DNA from: Amycolatopsis vancoresmycina
GTDB taxonomy: Bacteria; Actinomycetota; Actinomycetes; Mycobacteriales; Pseudonocardiaceae
Length of the DNA: 64,000 bases
Assembly: GCF_000716785.1 (NCBI RefSeq)
Contig: NZ_JNYY01000005.1
Location: forward strand, 496,001 to 560,000
Reading direction: 5' to 3'
This document shows positions 41,144 to 52,128 of this stretch, piece by piece. Position numbers and translations under genes: made by a program. Positions within the stretch are counted from its first letter, which is position 1; each line of letters begins with the position of its first letter. The notes beneath the pieces were generated by a model, which had not been told where the DNA came from, made no database searches, and saw nothing but the letters and a program-made list of their open reading frames with translations.

Positions 41144-42049
41144 GTGGCGAAGAAGAGCGGTGGCGGCGGCTGCCTGGTGGTCGTGCTCGTGGTCGGGTTG
41201 CTGGTCTACGGGTACTACAAGTGGCAGCACGGCTCGTCGTCGGCGCCCCCGGACGGCGCGGACACCGGCGGCGGCTCCGGCCGCTACGTCGCCCTCGGCG
41301 ATTCGTACACGTCCTCGCCACGGACCGGGCGCCAGGCGGGCACGCCGGCGGGCTGCGAGCGGTCGGACGACAACTACCCGCACCTGGTCTCGGCGAAGCT
41401 GAAGCCGGCCGCGTTCGCCGACGTCAGCTGCGGCGGCGCGACGACAGCGCACCTGACGGCGGCCCAGAAGACGGACAACGGCACGAACCCGCCCCAGCTG
41501 GACGCGGTGACCGCGGACACGACCCTGGTTACGCTCGGGATCGGCGGCAACGACGTGGGGTTCTTCTCGTACGCGTCGGGTTGCGCGACCACGCACCCGA
41601 ACGGCTCGCCGTGCAAGGACCGCCTGACCGCGGGCGGCCACGACCAGCTGGCCGAGCGCATCGACGCGACGGCCCCGAAGGTCGGCGCGATCCTCGACCG
41701 CATCCACACGAAGGCCCCGAAGGCGAAGGTCGTGGTGGTCGGCTACCCGACGGTCCTCCCGGACGGCGACGGCTGCTGGCCCGCCCTCCCGTTCGGCGCG
41801 GGCGACATCGCGTACTTCCGCGGCGAGCTGGAGAAGCTGAACAAGATGCTCGAGGACCAGGCGGACGCCCACCGCGCGGGCTACGCGGACACGGCAACGC
41901 CGGGGAAGGGCCACGACGTGTGTGCGGCCTCGGACAAGCGCTGGGTGGAAGGGCTGCTGCCGGCGTCACCGGCCGCCCCGCTGCACCCGAACGCGCGGGG
42001 CGAACAAGGCATGGCCGACGCGGTGGTGTCCCTGCTGAAGCTCCCGTAG
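41144..42049 (+). CDS. SGNH/GDSL-family lipase or esterase, membrane-anchored
   Basis: 301 aa from GTG 41144. An N-terminal membrane helix (near 10-23) is followed by a short linker and the SGNH hydrolase domain: block I ALGDSYTS (Ser near 53), Gly in SCGG, GIGGND (Asn near 129) and a C-terminal His in PLHPNARGE. Six or more Cys suggest disulfides outside the membrane, as in Streptomyces secreted lipases. Ends 17 nt before the intergenic palindrome. Confidence 0.88.
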   Translation: MAKKSGGGGCLVVVLVVGLLVYGYYKWQHGSSSAPPDGADTGGGSGRYVALGDSYTSSPRTGRQAGTPAGCERSDDNYPHLVSAKLKPAAFADVSCGGATTAHLTAAQKTDNGTNPPQLDAVTADTTLVTLGIGGNDVGFFSYASGCATTHPNGSPCKDRLTAGGHDQLAERIDATAPKVGAILDRIHTKAPKAKVVVVGYPTVLPDGDGCWPALPFGAGDIAYFRGELEKLNKMLEDQADAHRAGYADTATPGKGHDVCAASDKRWVEGLLPASPAAPLHPNARGEQGMADAVVSLLKLP

Positions 42050-42066
42050 CGAGCCTGCCGCGGCTG

Positions 42067-42112
42067 GTCGTGAGTGGTAAGGCGAGTTAGAACTCGCCTT
42101 ACCACTCACGAC
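42067..42112. repeat. 46-bp palindrome, copy 4 (intergenic)
   Basis: Perfect 22-nt arms identical to the rifA copies, preceded by the same 11-nt CTGCCGCGGCT flank. The 2-nt centre is inverted relative to the flank (AG rather than CT), so the frame that is open in rifA would hit a TAG here. It lies between the SGNH gene and the hydratase gene, which converge. Confidence 0.95.
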
Positions 42113-42127
42113 CCGGCGGGCGGGAGG

Positions 42128-42526
42128 TCAAGTGCGGACCAGGGCCTGTGGCTTGCCCAGCACGGTCTTCCCGTCGAACTTCACCACCAGGTCGATCCGC
42201 GCGATGCCGTCGTCCTTGACGTCCGCGACCTTCCCGGTCACCTCCACCACGGCACCCTCGGGCGTGTTCGGCACCACGACCGGCCGGGTGAACCGGGCGC
42301 TGAAGTCGACGAGCCGGCCCGGGTCGCCGAGCCAGTCCGTCACCACGCGGCCCGCCACCGCCATCGTCAGCATCCCGTGCGCGATCACGTCCGGGAGGCC
42401 GACCTCCTTGGCGAACGCCTCGTTCCAGTGGATCGGGTTGAAGTCCAGCGCCGCCCCGGCGTAGCGGACCAGCTGCTCGCGGGTGATCCGGACCTCGAGG
42501 GCGGGCAGCTCGTCACCAGTGTTCAC
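42128..42526 (-). CDS. MaoC-like hydratase/dehydratase (HadB-like)
   Basis: 132 aa from GTG 42526, overlapping the upstream stop (GTGA). Hot-dog fold with the catalytic hydratase motif DFNPIHWNEAFAKEVGLPDVIAHGM (Asp and His near 29-33). In mycobacteria HadB is the catalytic partner of HadA or HadC in FAS-II. Amycolatopsis is regarded as lacking mycolic acids, so the substrate here is open. No hadC follows. Confidence 0.88.
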   Translation of the reverse strand: MNTGDELPALEVRITREQLVRYAGAALDFNPIHWNEAFAKEVGLPDVIAHGMLTMAVAGRVVTDWLGDPGRLVDFSARFTRPVVVPNTPEGAVVEVTGKVADVKDDGIARIDLVVKFDGKTVLGKPQALVRT

Positions 42527-42972
42527 GCGGTCTCCCCTCGGACCACCAGCTGCGCGCGGGTGGTGCAGACCTTCTGGCCCGCGGCGTCGGTGATGTCGGC
42601 GCGCAGGTTGATGAAGTCGTTGCCGGCGCGGGCCATGATCCCGTCGATGTGGGTCGTCACCTCGAGCACGTCGCCGGCGAACACCGGGCGCGTGTGGGTG
42701 AAGCCCTGGTCGCCGTGGACCATCCGCGAGTAGTCGAGCCCCAGTTCGGGGTCGGCGACGATCGCGTTGATCGAGGCGAGGTTGATGATCGTGAGGAACG
42801 TCGGCGGGGCGATCACGTCCGGGTGGCCCGCCGCGCGGGCCGCCTCCGGGTCGTGGTAGACCGGGTTGGGGTCGCCGATCGCGTCGGCGAACTCCCGGAT
42901 CTTCTCCCGGCTCACTTCGTAACTGGTCTCCGGCGGATAGCTCCGCCCGGTGAACGACTGGTCCAAGGGCAC
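42523..42972 (-). CDS. MaoC-like dehydratase subunit (HadA-like)
   Basis: 149 aa, hot-dog fold. Starts MPLDQSFTGRSYPPETSYEVSREKI with the DPNPVYHDPEAARAAGHPDVIAPPTF segment characteristic of HadA/HadC-type N-terminal MaoC subunits. Likely forms a heterodimer with the gene it overlaps. Only a weak SD; it begins 19 nt after a strong terminator, so its promoter must be near or inside that gap, or it depends on read-through. Confidence 0.88.
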   Translation of the reverse strand: MPLDQSFTGRSYPPETSYEVSREKIREFADAIGDPNPVYHDPEAARAAGHPDVIAPPTFLTIINLASINAIVADPELGLDYSRMVHGDQGFTHTRPVFAGDVLEVTTHIDGIMARAGNDFINLRADITDAAGQKVCTTRAQLVVRGETA

Positions 42973-42991
42973 CCGGAGAGGCTACCAACAG

Positions 42992-43028
42992 CGAAGGGCC
43001 GCCCCGGGAGATCCGGGGCGGCCCTTCG
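42992..43028 (-). terminator. Terminator between rpmG and the hadA-like gene
   Basis: Perfect 16-bp stem (CGAAGGGCCGCCCCGG and its complement) with a 5-nt loop, 21 nt past the rpmG stop. Confidence 0.85.
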
Positions 43029-43049
43029 AAGCTGGTGAGAACGCGCTAC

Positions 43050-43214
43050 TCAGCGGGTCTCTTTGTGAGTCCGGTGCGTACCGCAGTTCGGGCAGAACTT
43101 CTTCATCTCCAGGCGATCCGGGTTGTTGCGCCGGTTCTTCTTGGTGATGTAGTTGCGGTGCTTGCACTCTTCGCACGCCAGCGTGATCTTGGGTCGCACG
43201 TCGGTGGCAGCCAC
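43050..43214 (-). CDS. rpmG: 50S ribosomal protein L33 (zinc-binding form)
   Basis: 54 aa from GTG 43214 with AAGGAA upstream. Contains ACEECKHRNYITKKNRRNN and KKFCPNCGTHRTHKETR, i.e. two CxxC pairs of the zinc-binding paralogue. It follows tRNA-Met closely and probably shares its transcript. Confidence 0.96.
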   Translation of the reverse strand: MAATDVRPKITLACEECKHRNYITKKNRRNNPDRLEMKKFCPNCGTHRTHKETR

Positions 43215-43262
43215 AGCGTTTCCTTCTCTCTCAGGTCCGGGGGCCAGCCCCGTCGTTACCGC

Positions 43263-43336
43263 GTAGCGGTGGCCGGACTTGAACCGGCGACACAGCGATT
43301 ATGAGCCGCTTGCTCTGCCAACTGAGCTACACCGCC
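43263..43336 (-). tRNA. metT: tRNA-Met (CAT)
   Basis: 74 nt with acceptor stem GGCGGTG (first pair G-U), anticodon CAT in the loop after GCGGCT, and T-arm GGTTCAAGTCC. It looks like an elongator tRNA: the first acceptor pair is G-U and there are no three G-C pairs below the anticodon loop. Confidence 0.95.
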
Positions 43337-43386
43337 CTTACATGACCCAAGCCGCGACACGCAGGCGTGACGCGGCTGAGGTCGAG

Positions 43387-43459
43387 AGCCCCTTTACGGA
43401 ATCGAACCGTAGACCTTCTCCTTACCATGGAGACGCTCTGCCGACTGAGCTAAAGGGGC
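43387..43459 (-). tRNA. thrT: tRNA-Thr (GGT)
   Basis: 73 nt with acceptor stem GCCCCTT, anticodon stem TCTCC/GGAGA, loop ATGGTAA giving GGT, and T-arm GGTTCGATTCC. First of the thrT-metT-rpmG run. Confidence 0.96.
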
Positions 43460-43539
43460 CTGGCCTCTCGCGAGGACTTGGAAAGATTAGCAAGGGGCTT
43501 CACCCGGCCGTGCAACCGGGGTCCCCAAACCACGAAACC

Positions 43540-46179
43540 TCAGGTCAGGAGGGTCAACACCGTCTCCGAGTGCCGCCCCGGCGAGCGCGCCGTCCGGGCC
43601 TGCAGCCACGCCTCCAGGCGGTCCTCCGGCAGCGGCCGCGAGATCAGGTAGCCCTGGGCGACGTCACACCCCATCGCCTCGAGCTGATCACGCGCCACGT
43701 CCTCCTCGACGCCCTCGGCCACCACCGTCAGCCCGAGCGAGTGGCCCAGCTCGACGATCGACCGCACGACCGCCAGGTCGCCGAGGTCCGTGCCCATCCC
43801 GAGGACGAAGCTCTTGTCGATCTTGACCTGGTCGACCGGCAGCTGCCGCAGGTAGGCCAGCGACGAGTACCCGGTCCCGAAGTCGTCCACGGCGAGCGTG
43901 ATGCCGAGCGAGTGCAGCTCGCGCAGGATCGGCAGCGCCTTCTGCGGGTCGGACATCACGCCGGACTCGGTCAGCTCGAACGTCAGCAGCTCCGGCGGGA
44001 TGCCGTGGTGCTCCAGCTCGCGGGCGACCTTGTTCGGGAAGTCCTCGTCGGCCAGGTTGCGCACCGACAGGTTGACCGCCACCGAGATCCGCAGGCCCTC
44101 GTCGAGCCACTTCCGGCAGCGCTTGAGCGCCTCGCCGAGCACGAATCCCGTCAGGACGCCGATCAGGCCGGCCGCCTCGATGGCCGGGACGAACTCGTCC
44201 GGGCCGAGCCTGCCGAACTCCGGGTGCACCCAGCGCACCAGCGCCTCGACGCCCTGCACCTGCCGGTTCGGCAGCGTGATCTTCGGCTGGTAGTGCACGC
44301 TGACCTGGCCGTCCTCGAGGGACTGCCGGAACTGCGTCACCATCTGGAACCGGCGCAGGAAGATCTGGCCCATGCTCGGCACGTAGCCGCGCACCTCTTC
44401 GCCGCCCTTCGTGGCCCGCACCGCCACATCAGCACGCTGCAAGAGGCCTTCGATGTCGACGACGTCGCCGGGTTCTTCCGCGGACGTCGTCGCGTAGCCG
44501 ATCATCGCGTTCGCCTCGACCGACAGCCGGTCGACCGGATACGGCGCCGACAGCTCTTCGCGCAGCCGCTCGGCCGCGCGGTGGGCGTCCTCCGGCGGGC
44601 AGCCGACGAGCAGCGCCGCGAAGGACGCGCCTTCCAGCCGGGCCAGCGGGACGTCCGGGCCGAGCGCGTCGCGGATGCGGCGGCCGGCCGCGACGACCAT
44701 CCGGTCGGCCCAGGCGTAGCCGAGCGCGTCGCTGACCGTCGAGAAGACGTCGAGGTCGATCCGCAGCACCACGGCGTTGGCGAAGTCCCGCAGCGGCTCC
44801 TTCGCCACCTGCCGGAAGCCCGGCCGGTTGAGGTGCCCGGTGAGCGGGTCGTGGTAGGCGTCGTGGCGCAGCGTCGCCAGCAGGCGCCGGTTGTCCAGCG
44901 ACGTCGCGAGGTGGCTGGCCATCGTGCCGAGCAGCTGGACGTCGTACTTGCCGAAGCCGCGCCAGCGGGACAGCCGGTCGTGCGCCTCGACCACGCCGAG
45001 CAGCCGGTTCGCGCTGCGCAGCGGCACGACGAGCGCCTCCTGCGCGCCGCGGTCGAGCAGCGCCGCGCGGACGTCGGGGTTGGCCTCGGTGATCCGGAAG
45101 TGCCGGACGTGCGCGCCGGGCAGGCGCAGCAGCGGGTCGTCGGCGGCCGGGTCGGCGGGCGGCAGGTCGTCGCCGGCGACCACGACCCGCATGGTGTCCT
45201 TCGGCTCCAGCCGGAGTCTCAGCACGACCCGGCCGGCGGCGAGCTGGTCCTTGATCCGCTCGGCGATCGTCGCCCATTCGCGGACGTCGACGCCGCCGAC
45301 GAGCTCGTCCGCGCGGCTGGCCGGGCGGGCCGCGGCCTGCTGGCCGGAGCGGGCCACCATCAGGCTGACGTCGGAGAGCGCCTCCATGTCCCGCTGCTCG
45401 CGCAGCAGGTCGGAGTACGCCCAGTACAGCGCGGTGAGGCCGAGGAAGACGGCGAGCACCAGCGGCCACGCCTTGGGCGTGCTGGAGATGACGAGGTAGC
45501 CGGAGAGGCCGACAGACGCGTTGACGAAGCCGACGACCAGGATCCGCGCGGTGAGCCGGACCGCGGTGCTGACCCGCATCCGGCGGCGCAGCACGCGGAC
45601 CGCGGCCAGTGCGAGCAGCGTGCTCACGAGCGGCGCGGTCAGGGTGCCGGCCAGCGCGGCGACCCACGGGATCTTGTCGCCGGTCCCGACGGCGTGCTTG
45701 ACCAGCCCGGCGACCGCGAAGGCGCCGGTGATCTCGAGCAGGAACGCGCCCGCGTTGTAGAGGACGCGGCCGGCGACCTTCCTGGCCAGCAGCGTGCCGA
45801 TCCCGGCGATCAGGTGCGCGGCCAGCACGACCTCGAACGGCGCAATGAAGAAGCCGATGACGAGCGGGATCTCGGTGAAGGAGATGGTCCAGGAGATGCC
45901 GCTGCGGACGTCGACGTTGATGCCGAGCTGTTCGGCGAGCAGGAAGGCGACCGCGAGCACCGGCCCGATCCACAGCAGCCGGTCGTTCCACTCGAACGGC
46001 AGCCACGAGCCGACGGCGAACGCGGCGACGAGCCCGAGGCTCAGGACGGCGAAGGTGTACACGCGGAAGCGGCGCTCGTCGGTGCGGGCTTCGGCGGAGA
46101 CGGGTGGTGTCCCGGAAGCGGCTCCCGGCCCGGGCTGCGCCTGCGCGACGGCGTCGCCGTGGGCGTTGGTGTCCGGCAT
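43540..46179 (-). CDS. Membrane-bound GAF-GGDEF(degenerate)-EAL protein
   Basis: 879 aa from ATG 46179 with GGGAGGGAAGG upstream. Hydrophobic N-terminal part with several membrane helices (about 40-260), a GAF-like region (about 310-430), a GGDEF domain in which the active-site loop reads RLEGASFAALL instead of GGDEF, then an EAL domain with EALVRW, NLSVRN, DDFGTGYSS, KIDKSFV and EGVEE. The EAL motifs look complete, so cyclic-di-GMP hydrolysis is likely and synthesis unlikely. The degenerate domain may sense GTP or be structural. Input ligand unknown. Confidence 0.9.
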   Translation of the reverse strand: MPDTNAHGDAVAQAQPGPGAASGTPPVSAEARTDERRFRVYTFAVLSLGLVAAFAVGSWLPFEWNDRLLWIGPVLAVAFLLAEQLGINVDVRSGISWTISFTEIPLVIGFFIAPFEVVLAAHLIAGIGTLLARKVAGRVLYNAGAFLLEITGAFAVAGLVKHAVGTGDKIPWVAALAGTLTAPLVSTLLALAAVRVLRRRMRVSTAVRLTARILVVGFVNASVGLSGYLVISSTPKAWPLVLAVFLGLTALYWAYSDLLREQRDMEALSDVSLMVARSGQQAAARPASRADELVGGVDVREWATIAERIKDQLAAGRVVLRLRLEPKDTMRVVVAGDDLPPADPAADDPLLRLPGAHVRHFRITEANPDVRAALLDRGAQEALVVPLRSANRLLGVVEAHDRLSRWRGFGKYDVQLLGTMASHLATSLDNRRLLATLRHDAYHDPLTGHLNRPGFRQVAKEPLRDFANAVVLRIDLDVFSTVSDALGYAWADRMVVAAGRRIRDALGPDVPLARLEGASFAALLVGCPPEDAHRAAERLREELSAPYPVDRLSVEANAMIGYATTSAEEPGDVVDIEGLLQRADVAVRATKGGEEVRGYVPSMGQIFLRRFQMVTQFRQSLEDGQVSVHYQPKITLPNRQVQGVEALVRWVHPEFGRLGPDEFVPAIEAAGLIGVLTGFVLGEALKRCRKWLDEGLRISVAVNLSVRNLADEDFPNKVARELEHHGIPPELLTFELTESGVMSDPQKALPILRELHSLGITLAVDDFGTGYSSLAYLRQLPVDQVKIDKSFVLGMGTDLGDLAVVRSIVELGHSLGLTVVAEGVEEDVARDQLEAMGCDVAQGYLISRPLPEDRLEAWLQARTARSPGRHSETVLTLLT

Positions 46180-46416
46180 CCGACCTTCCCTCCCGGCTTG
46201 TCCACCGGTGCTGATCCGTGACTTCGGGTGTGGACAAGGGCCATACCGTACCCCGTAGGGCGTACCCGTGTCCCTTTCGAGACAGTAAGAGATCACCCCA
46301 GGGTTAACAATGCCTCGAACGCGCTGACCTGCGTGGACCAAGGGGTGAAACGGCAGGTGTCGTAACTCCGGGAGTTCCCCTGCACACGGCGGCGCGGGTA
46401 GCGCTTCAATGGGCCC

Positions 46417-47355
46417 ATGCACAGCGACGTGATTGCCACCGAACACGCGGCGCGGCTCGCGGCGGTGGACTCCCTGCTCCCCGGTTCGACTCCCTTCGAG
46501 GCGGCGGAAAACGCCGTGGTCCTGGAGGTGGCGACGGGCGACTCCGCCGCGTCCGGGCTGGCGTCCCGCGTCCAGGTCGACCGCGACGCCCCCAACGCCC
46601 CGTGGCGCGCGCTGACCGAGCACCGCCTCGACCTCCAGCTGGCCGGCCCGCAGCCGGCGGCCGTCCTCGACGCCCTCCTCACCCGTTGGGATGAACATCT
46701 GCGCGCGGTCGCCGAGCCGGGTGACACGGAGACGGCGGCGATCGTGCCGCGCGCGAGCCGGGACGCCGCCGGCGCGCGCGAGATGCTGCACCACGGGTTC
46801 GCGCCGCTGCGGGTGGTCGCGGTCCGGCCGGCCCAGCGGCTCGTCCCGGCGACCCCGCTCGGGACGCCGGGCGTCAAGATCCGCCGCGCCGAGCCCGATG
46901 ACCTCGAAACCGCCGTGGCGCTCGGCATGGAACTGCACTCCTACGACGCCCAGTACGGCACGGTGAACTGGCGCACCGGCGTCGAGGACATCCTGGCCAA
47001 GGACCTCGCCGAGCAGCTGAAGCGGCCGGAGCCGCCGCTGTGGATCGCCGAGCTGTACGGCCGCCCGCTCGGCATGGTGAGCGTCCAGCACCCGGGCGAG
47101 ACGGGCTGGATCAGCGGCCGCGTCGCCGCTTCGCGCGTCGGCTACCTGTCGTCGCTGGCCGTGGCGGAGGCGGCGCGGTCCTCCGGCGTCGGCACCGCGC
47201 TGGCCACCCACGCCCACCACGTCCTCGACGAGGAGGGCGCGGACGTCGTCCTGCTGCACCACGCGGCGGCGAACCCGCTGTCGACGCCGTTCTGGTACGC
47301 CCAGGGCTACCGCCCCCTGTGGACGTACTGGCAGCGTCGACCGGCTGTTCGGTGA
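46417..47355 (+). CDS. GNAT-family N-acetyltransferase
   Basis: 312 aa. The C-terminal half (about 150-312) has GNAT motifs: VGYLSSLAVAEAARSSGVGTAL is the acetyl-CoA loop, followed by FWYAQGYRPLWTYW. The N-terminal half lacks a clear second GNAT motif. No SD is obvious, so the mRNA may be near-leaderless. The 237-nt gap to the divergent EAL gene holds both promoters. Acceptor unknown. Confidence 0.82.
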   Translation: MHSDVIATEHAARLAAVDSLLPGSTPFEAAENAVVLEVATGDSAASGLASRVQVDRDAPNAPWRALTEHRLDLQLAGPQPAAVLDALLTRWDEHLRAVAEPGDTETAAIVPRASRDAAGAREMLHHGFAPLRVVAVRPAQRLVPATPLGTPGVKIRRAEPDDLETAVALGMELHSYDAQYGTVNWRTGVEDILAKDLAEQLKRPEPPLWIAELYGRPLGMVSVQHPGETGWISGRVAASRVGYLSSLAVAEAARSSGVGTALATHAHHVLDEEGADVVLLHHAAANPLSTPFWYAQGYRPLWTYWQRRPAVR

Positions 47356-47426
47356 ACTACTGGAGGATTACCGGCGCTGCCCAGGGCTTATAGGCTGGCC
47401 CCGCCGCCAGTGAGGGGAGCCGAGAA

Positions 47427-48281
47427 GTGACCGACCAGCGGGATTCCGCGCCGAGAGCGCCCGAGGGTGTCGACACCGAGAAGCCGTCCGCGGCCCGGAT
47501 CTACGACTGGTACCTGGGCGGTACCCAGAACTGGGCCGTGGACCGCGAGTTCGGCAGGCGCATGGAGCAGCAGTGGCCGCTGGTGCGCCCGGGGTCCAAG
47601 CAGAACCGCGAGTTCATGAACCGCGCGGTGCGCGCGGCGCTGCGGGCCGGGATCCGGCAGTTCATCGACCTCGGCTCGGGCGTGCCGACGGCCGGCAACG
47701 TGCACGAGGTCGTCGAGGCCGAGCTGCCCGAGGACCACGACGCGAAGGTCGTATACGTCGACTACGAGCCGGTCGCCGTCGCCCACGCGACGCTCATCCT
47801 CGAAGAGGGCATGGCGACCGACTGGGCCGGCATCGTGCAGGCCGACATGCGGGACGCGAAGTCCGTGCTGCGCGCCGAGGAGACCCGGCGGCTCATCGAC
47901 TTCTCCCAGCCGGTCTGCCTGATCATGGCGGCGGTGCTGCACTTCGTCGGCCCTGACGACGACCCGGACGGCCTGCTGGCGGCGTACCGGGACGCGCTCG
48001 CGCCGGGCAGCTGGCTGGCGATTTCGCAGATGAGCGAGGGCGACGGCAGCGGCCAGTACCTGGAGGGGCTGCGCTGGTTCGTCGAGCAGTACCGCAAGAC
48101 GAGCAACCCGGTCTGGTTGCGCAACCGCGAAGAAATCGAGCCGTTGTTCGGCGACTGGCGGCTCCTGGAGCCGGGCATCGTGCACCTGCCGGACTGGCGG
48201 CCGGACCGGAAGATCAACGCACTGGAGGCGGAGGCGCGGCCGTTCGCCTGGTGCGCCGTCGCCGCGAAACCAGGGCTCTGA
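47427..48281 (+). CDS. SAM-dependent methyltransferase of the DUF574 (PF04672-type) family
   Basis: 284 aa from GTG 47427 with GAGGGGAGC upstream. Signature features are the N-terminal ARIYDWYLGG, QNREFMNRAVR, FIDLGSGVPT (SAM loop) and VVYVDYEP. This family is abundant in actinomycetes and its substrates are unknown. Ends about 60 nt before the operator of lon. Confidence 0.88.
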   Translation: MTDQRDSAPRAPEGVDTEKPSAARIYDWYLGGTQNWAVDREFGRRMEQQWPLVRPGSKQNREFMNRAVRAALRAGIRQFIDLGSGVPTAGNVHEVVEAELPEDHDAKVVYVDYEPVAVAHATLILEEGMATDWAGIVQADMRDAKSVLRAEETRRLIDFSQPVCLIMAAVLHFVGPDDDPDGLLAAYRDALAPGSWLAISQMSEGDGSGQYLEGLRWFVEQYRKTSNPVWLRNREEIEPLFGDWRLLEPGIVHLPDWRPDRKINALEAEARPFAWCAVAAKPGL

Positions 48282-48344
48282 CCTGCGGTTTCCCTGATCG
48301 CTGTGGGCGAACGCACCATCGGAAACAAACACACCCATCGGAGA

Positions 48345-48365
48345 GTTGAGCTAGGCAGACTCAAC
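48345..48365 (+). promoter_or_regulatory. HAIR-type operator (HspR) upstream of lon
   Basis: GTTGAGC-N7-ACTCAAC is a perfect 7-bp inverted repeat and close to the HspR-binding consensus CTTGAGT-N7-ACTCAAG. It ends 16 nt before the lon start, so bound HspR would block transcription or initiation. HspR control of lon is established in Streptomyces. Confidence 0.8.
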
Positions 48366-48381
48366 TAACCGAGGAGTGCAC

Positions 48382-50787
<2,406 letters not shown>

Positions 50788-50810
50788 CCCCGGACGCAGC
50801 CACCCCAGGA

Positions 50811-50846
50811 CGGCCGGTTTCCCTCTCCCGCAAGGGAAACCGGCCG
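50811..50846. terminator. Bidirectional terminator between lon and the methyltransferase gene
   Basis: Perfect 13-bp stem CGGCCGGTTTCCC with a 10-nt loop, between two converging genes. Confidence 0.85.
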
Positions 50847-50853
50847 TTCCCCC

Positions 50854-51684
50854 TTATCCGTGGAGCTTCCGGGCGGAGACCAGGTAGCCGGTGCCCAGCC
50901 AGCGCTTGGCGCCGCGCGCGATCGTCGTCTCCGGGTGCGCCCGCCACGAGCGGTCGCGGCGGCGGGCCAGCCGGTCGAACGGCGGCACCGACGCGGTGAC
51001 GTCGTAGGCGATGACCTCCTCCGGTTGCAGGCCGGCGCGCCACAGGAGTTCCCGCAGGCGCCGCGGGGTGAGCGCGACGATCCCGGTGCGCCGGGCCCCG
51101 TGCCGTCTCGAGGGCGGGACGCCGACGAGCCGTTCCAGGGCGCCGAGGGTGCGGCGGGCGGGCCAGAAGACGCCCCATTCGAAGAGCCGGTAGGGGCTTC
51201 TCGGGTTGAGCATCGTCGTGACGACGAGCCCGCCGGGCCGCGTGACACGGGCGATCTCGTGCAGCGCCAGGACGGCGTCGGTGTATTCGAGGACGCCCAT
51301 CGCGAGGACGACGTCGAACTGCCGGTCGCCGAACGGCATCTCCTGGATGTCACCGACGGAGACCTTCACGTTGGCGCCGGCCCGCGCCGCGACGGCTTCG
51401 ATCATGGCGGGCGACTGGTCGCACGCGGTGATGCGGAAGTCGCCGGGCCGGGTGTCGAGCAGGTGGCGCACCATCATCCCGGGCCCGCAGCCGACGTCGA
51501 GCAGGTCGCCGCCGGGGCAGCCGGCCAGCACCTGGTCGATGGCGTAGCGCCGCGAATGGTGGTAACGCGCGGTGGGTCCCCATCCGGCGTGGTCGTTCGC
51601 GTACCCGGCGACGAGTTCGGGTTCGGCGTACTGCACCCGGACCAGCTCCTCACGGGCCGGTCGCAACGTCACGGGAATGGACAT
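50854..51684 (-). CDS. Class I SAM-dependent methyltransferase
   Basis: 276 aa from ATG 51684, which has GGAGGAGC upstream. SAM motif I LLDVGCGPGMM near 63, motif II/III FDVVLAMGVLEY near 124, and ALHEIARVTRPGGLVVTTMLNP. Substrate unknown; the UbiE/MenG-like core also fits small-molecule and lipid methylation. The C-terminus is Arg-rich. Its promoter should lie in the gene-free stretch upstream. Confidence 0.86.
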   Translation of the reverse strand: MSIPVTLRPAREELVRVQYAEPELVAGYANDHAGWGPTARYHHSRRYAIDQVLAGCPGGDLLDVGCGPGMMVRHLLDTRPGDFRITACDQSPAMIEAVAARAGANVKVSVGDIQEMPFGDRQFDVVLAMGVLEYTDAVLALHEIARVTRPGGLVVTTMLNPRSPYRLFEWGVFWPARRTLGALERLVGVPPSRRHGARRTGIVALTPRRLRELLWRAGLQPEEVIAYDVTASVPPFDRLARRRDRSWRAHPETTIARGAKRWLGTGYLVSARKLHG

Positions 51685-52067
51685 GTGCTCCTCCAACGGC
51701 TCGGTGAAATTTCCCCGGAAGCCTGTGCCCCAGACTGGGGTCGAGTCGCTCAAGAAATGCGTTACCCCCGGCAAGGTGAATTTCAGGAGTCACATCGAAA
51801 GGCGCAGTGGACATTCCCCCGAATCGTCCAGCCGAGTCCCCCAAGGCGCGGATTCACCAGGACAGCACACCGATCACCGGACGATATCTCCCAAATAACA
51901 CATAGCCGACGAACAGGGAAGACACCAGGTTCACATATCCGAATGCAGCACTTCCGGGCAGTCGAAAATGGACACGGTCACGGTCCGAAACCAATCTTGG
52001 AATTGACCGCACCAGAACGGGTAAACCGACTGGGCCGTTCGGGCGGCGGGTGACCACACCCGGGGGT
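51685..52067. other. Gene-free stretch of lower GC
   Basis: I see no credible coding sequence on either strand. Base composition is noticeably less GC-rich than the flanks (for example around 51890-52010). It must contain the promoter of the methyltransferase gene, but no clear -10/-35 pair stands out. Confidence 0.5.
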
Positions 52068-52115
52068 CCAGGGGGCGGAGCCCCCTGGCGGGGGTTTGGG
52101 GGTTCGACCCCCAAA
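52068..52115. repeat. Double-hairpin GC-rich intergenic repeat
   Basis: Two adjacent perfect hairpins: CCAGGGGGC-GGA-GCCCCCTGG (52068-52088) and TTTGGGGG-TTCGA-CCCCCAAA (52095-52115). This resembles a REP-like sequence common between genes in actinomycetes; recognition is from memory. Only one copy is in the window. Confidence 0.6.
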
Positions 52116-52128
52116 AGACACAACGGAA

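Noticed and set aside
46180..47262. Extending the EAL protein upstream to 47262
   Set aside because: It would run antisense through the acetyltransferase gene; ATG 46179 has a strong SD.
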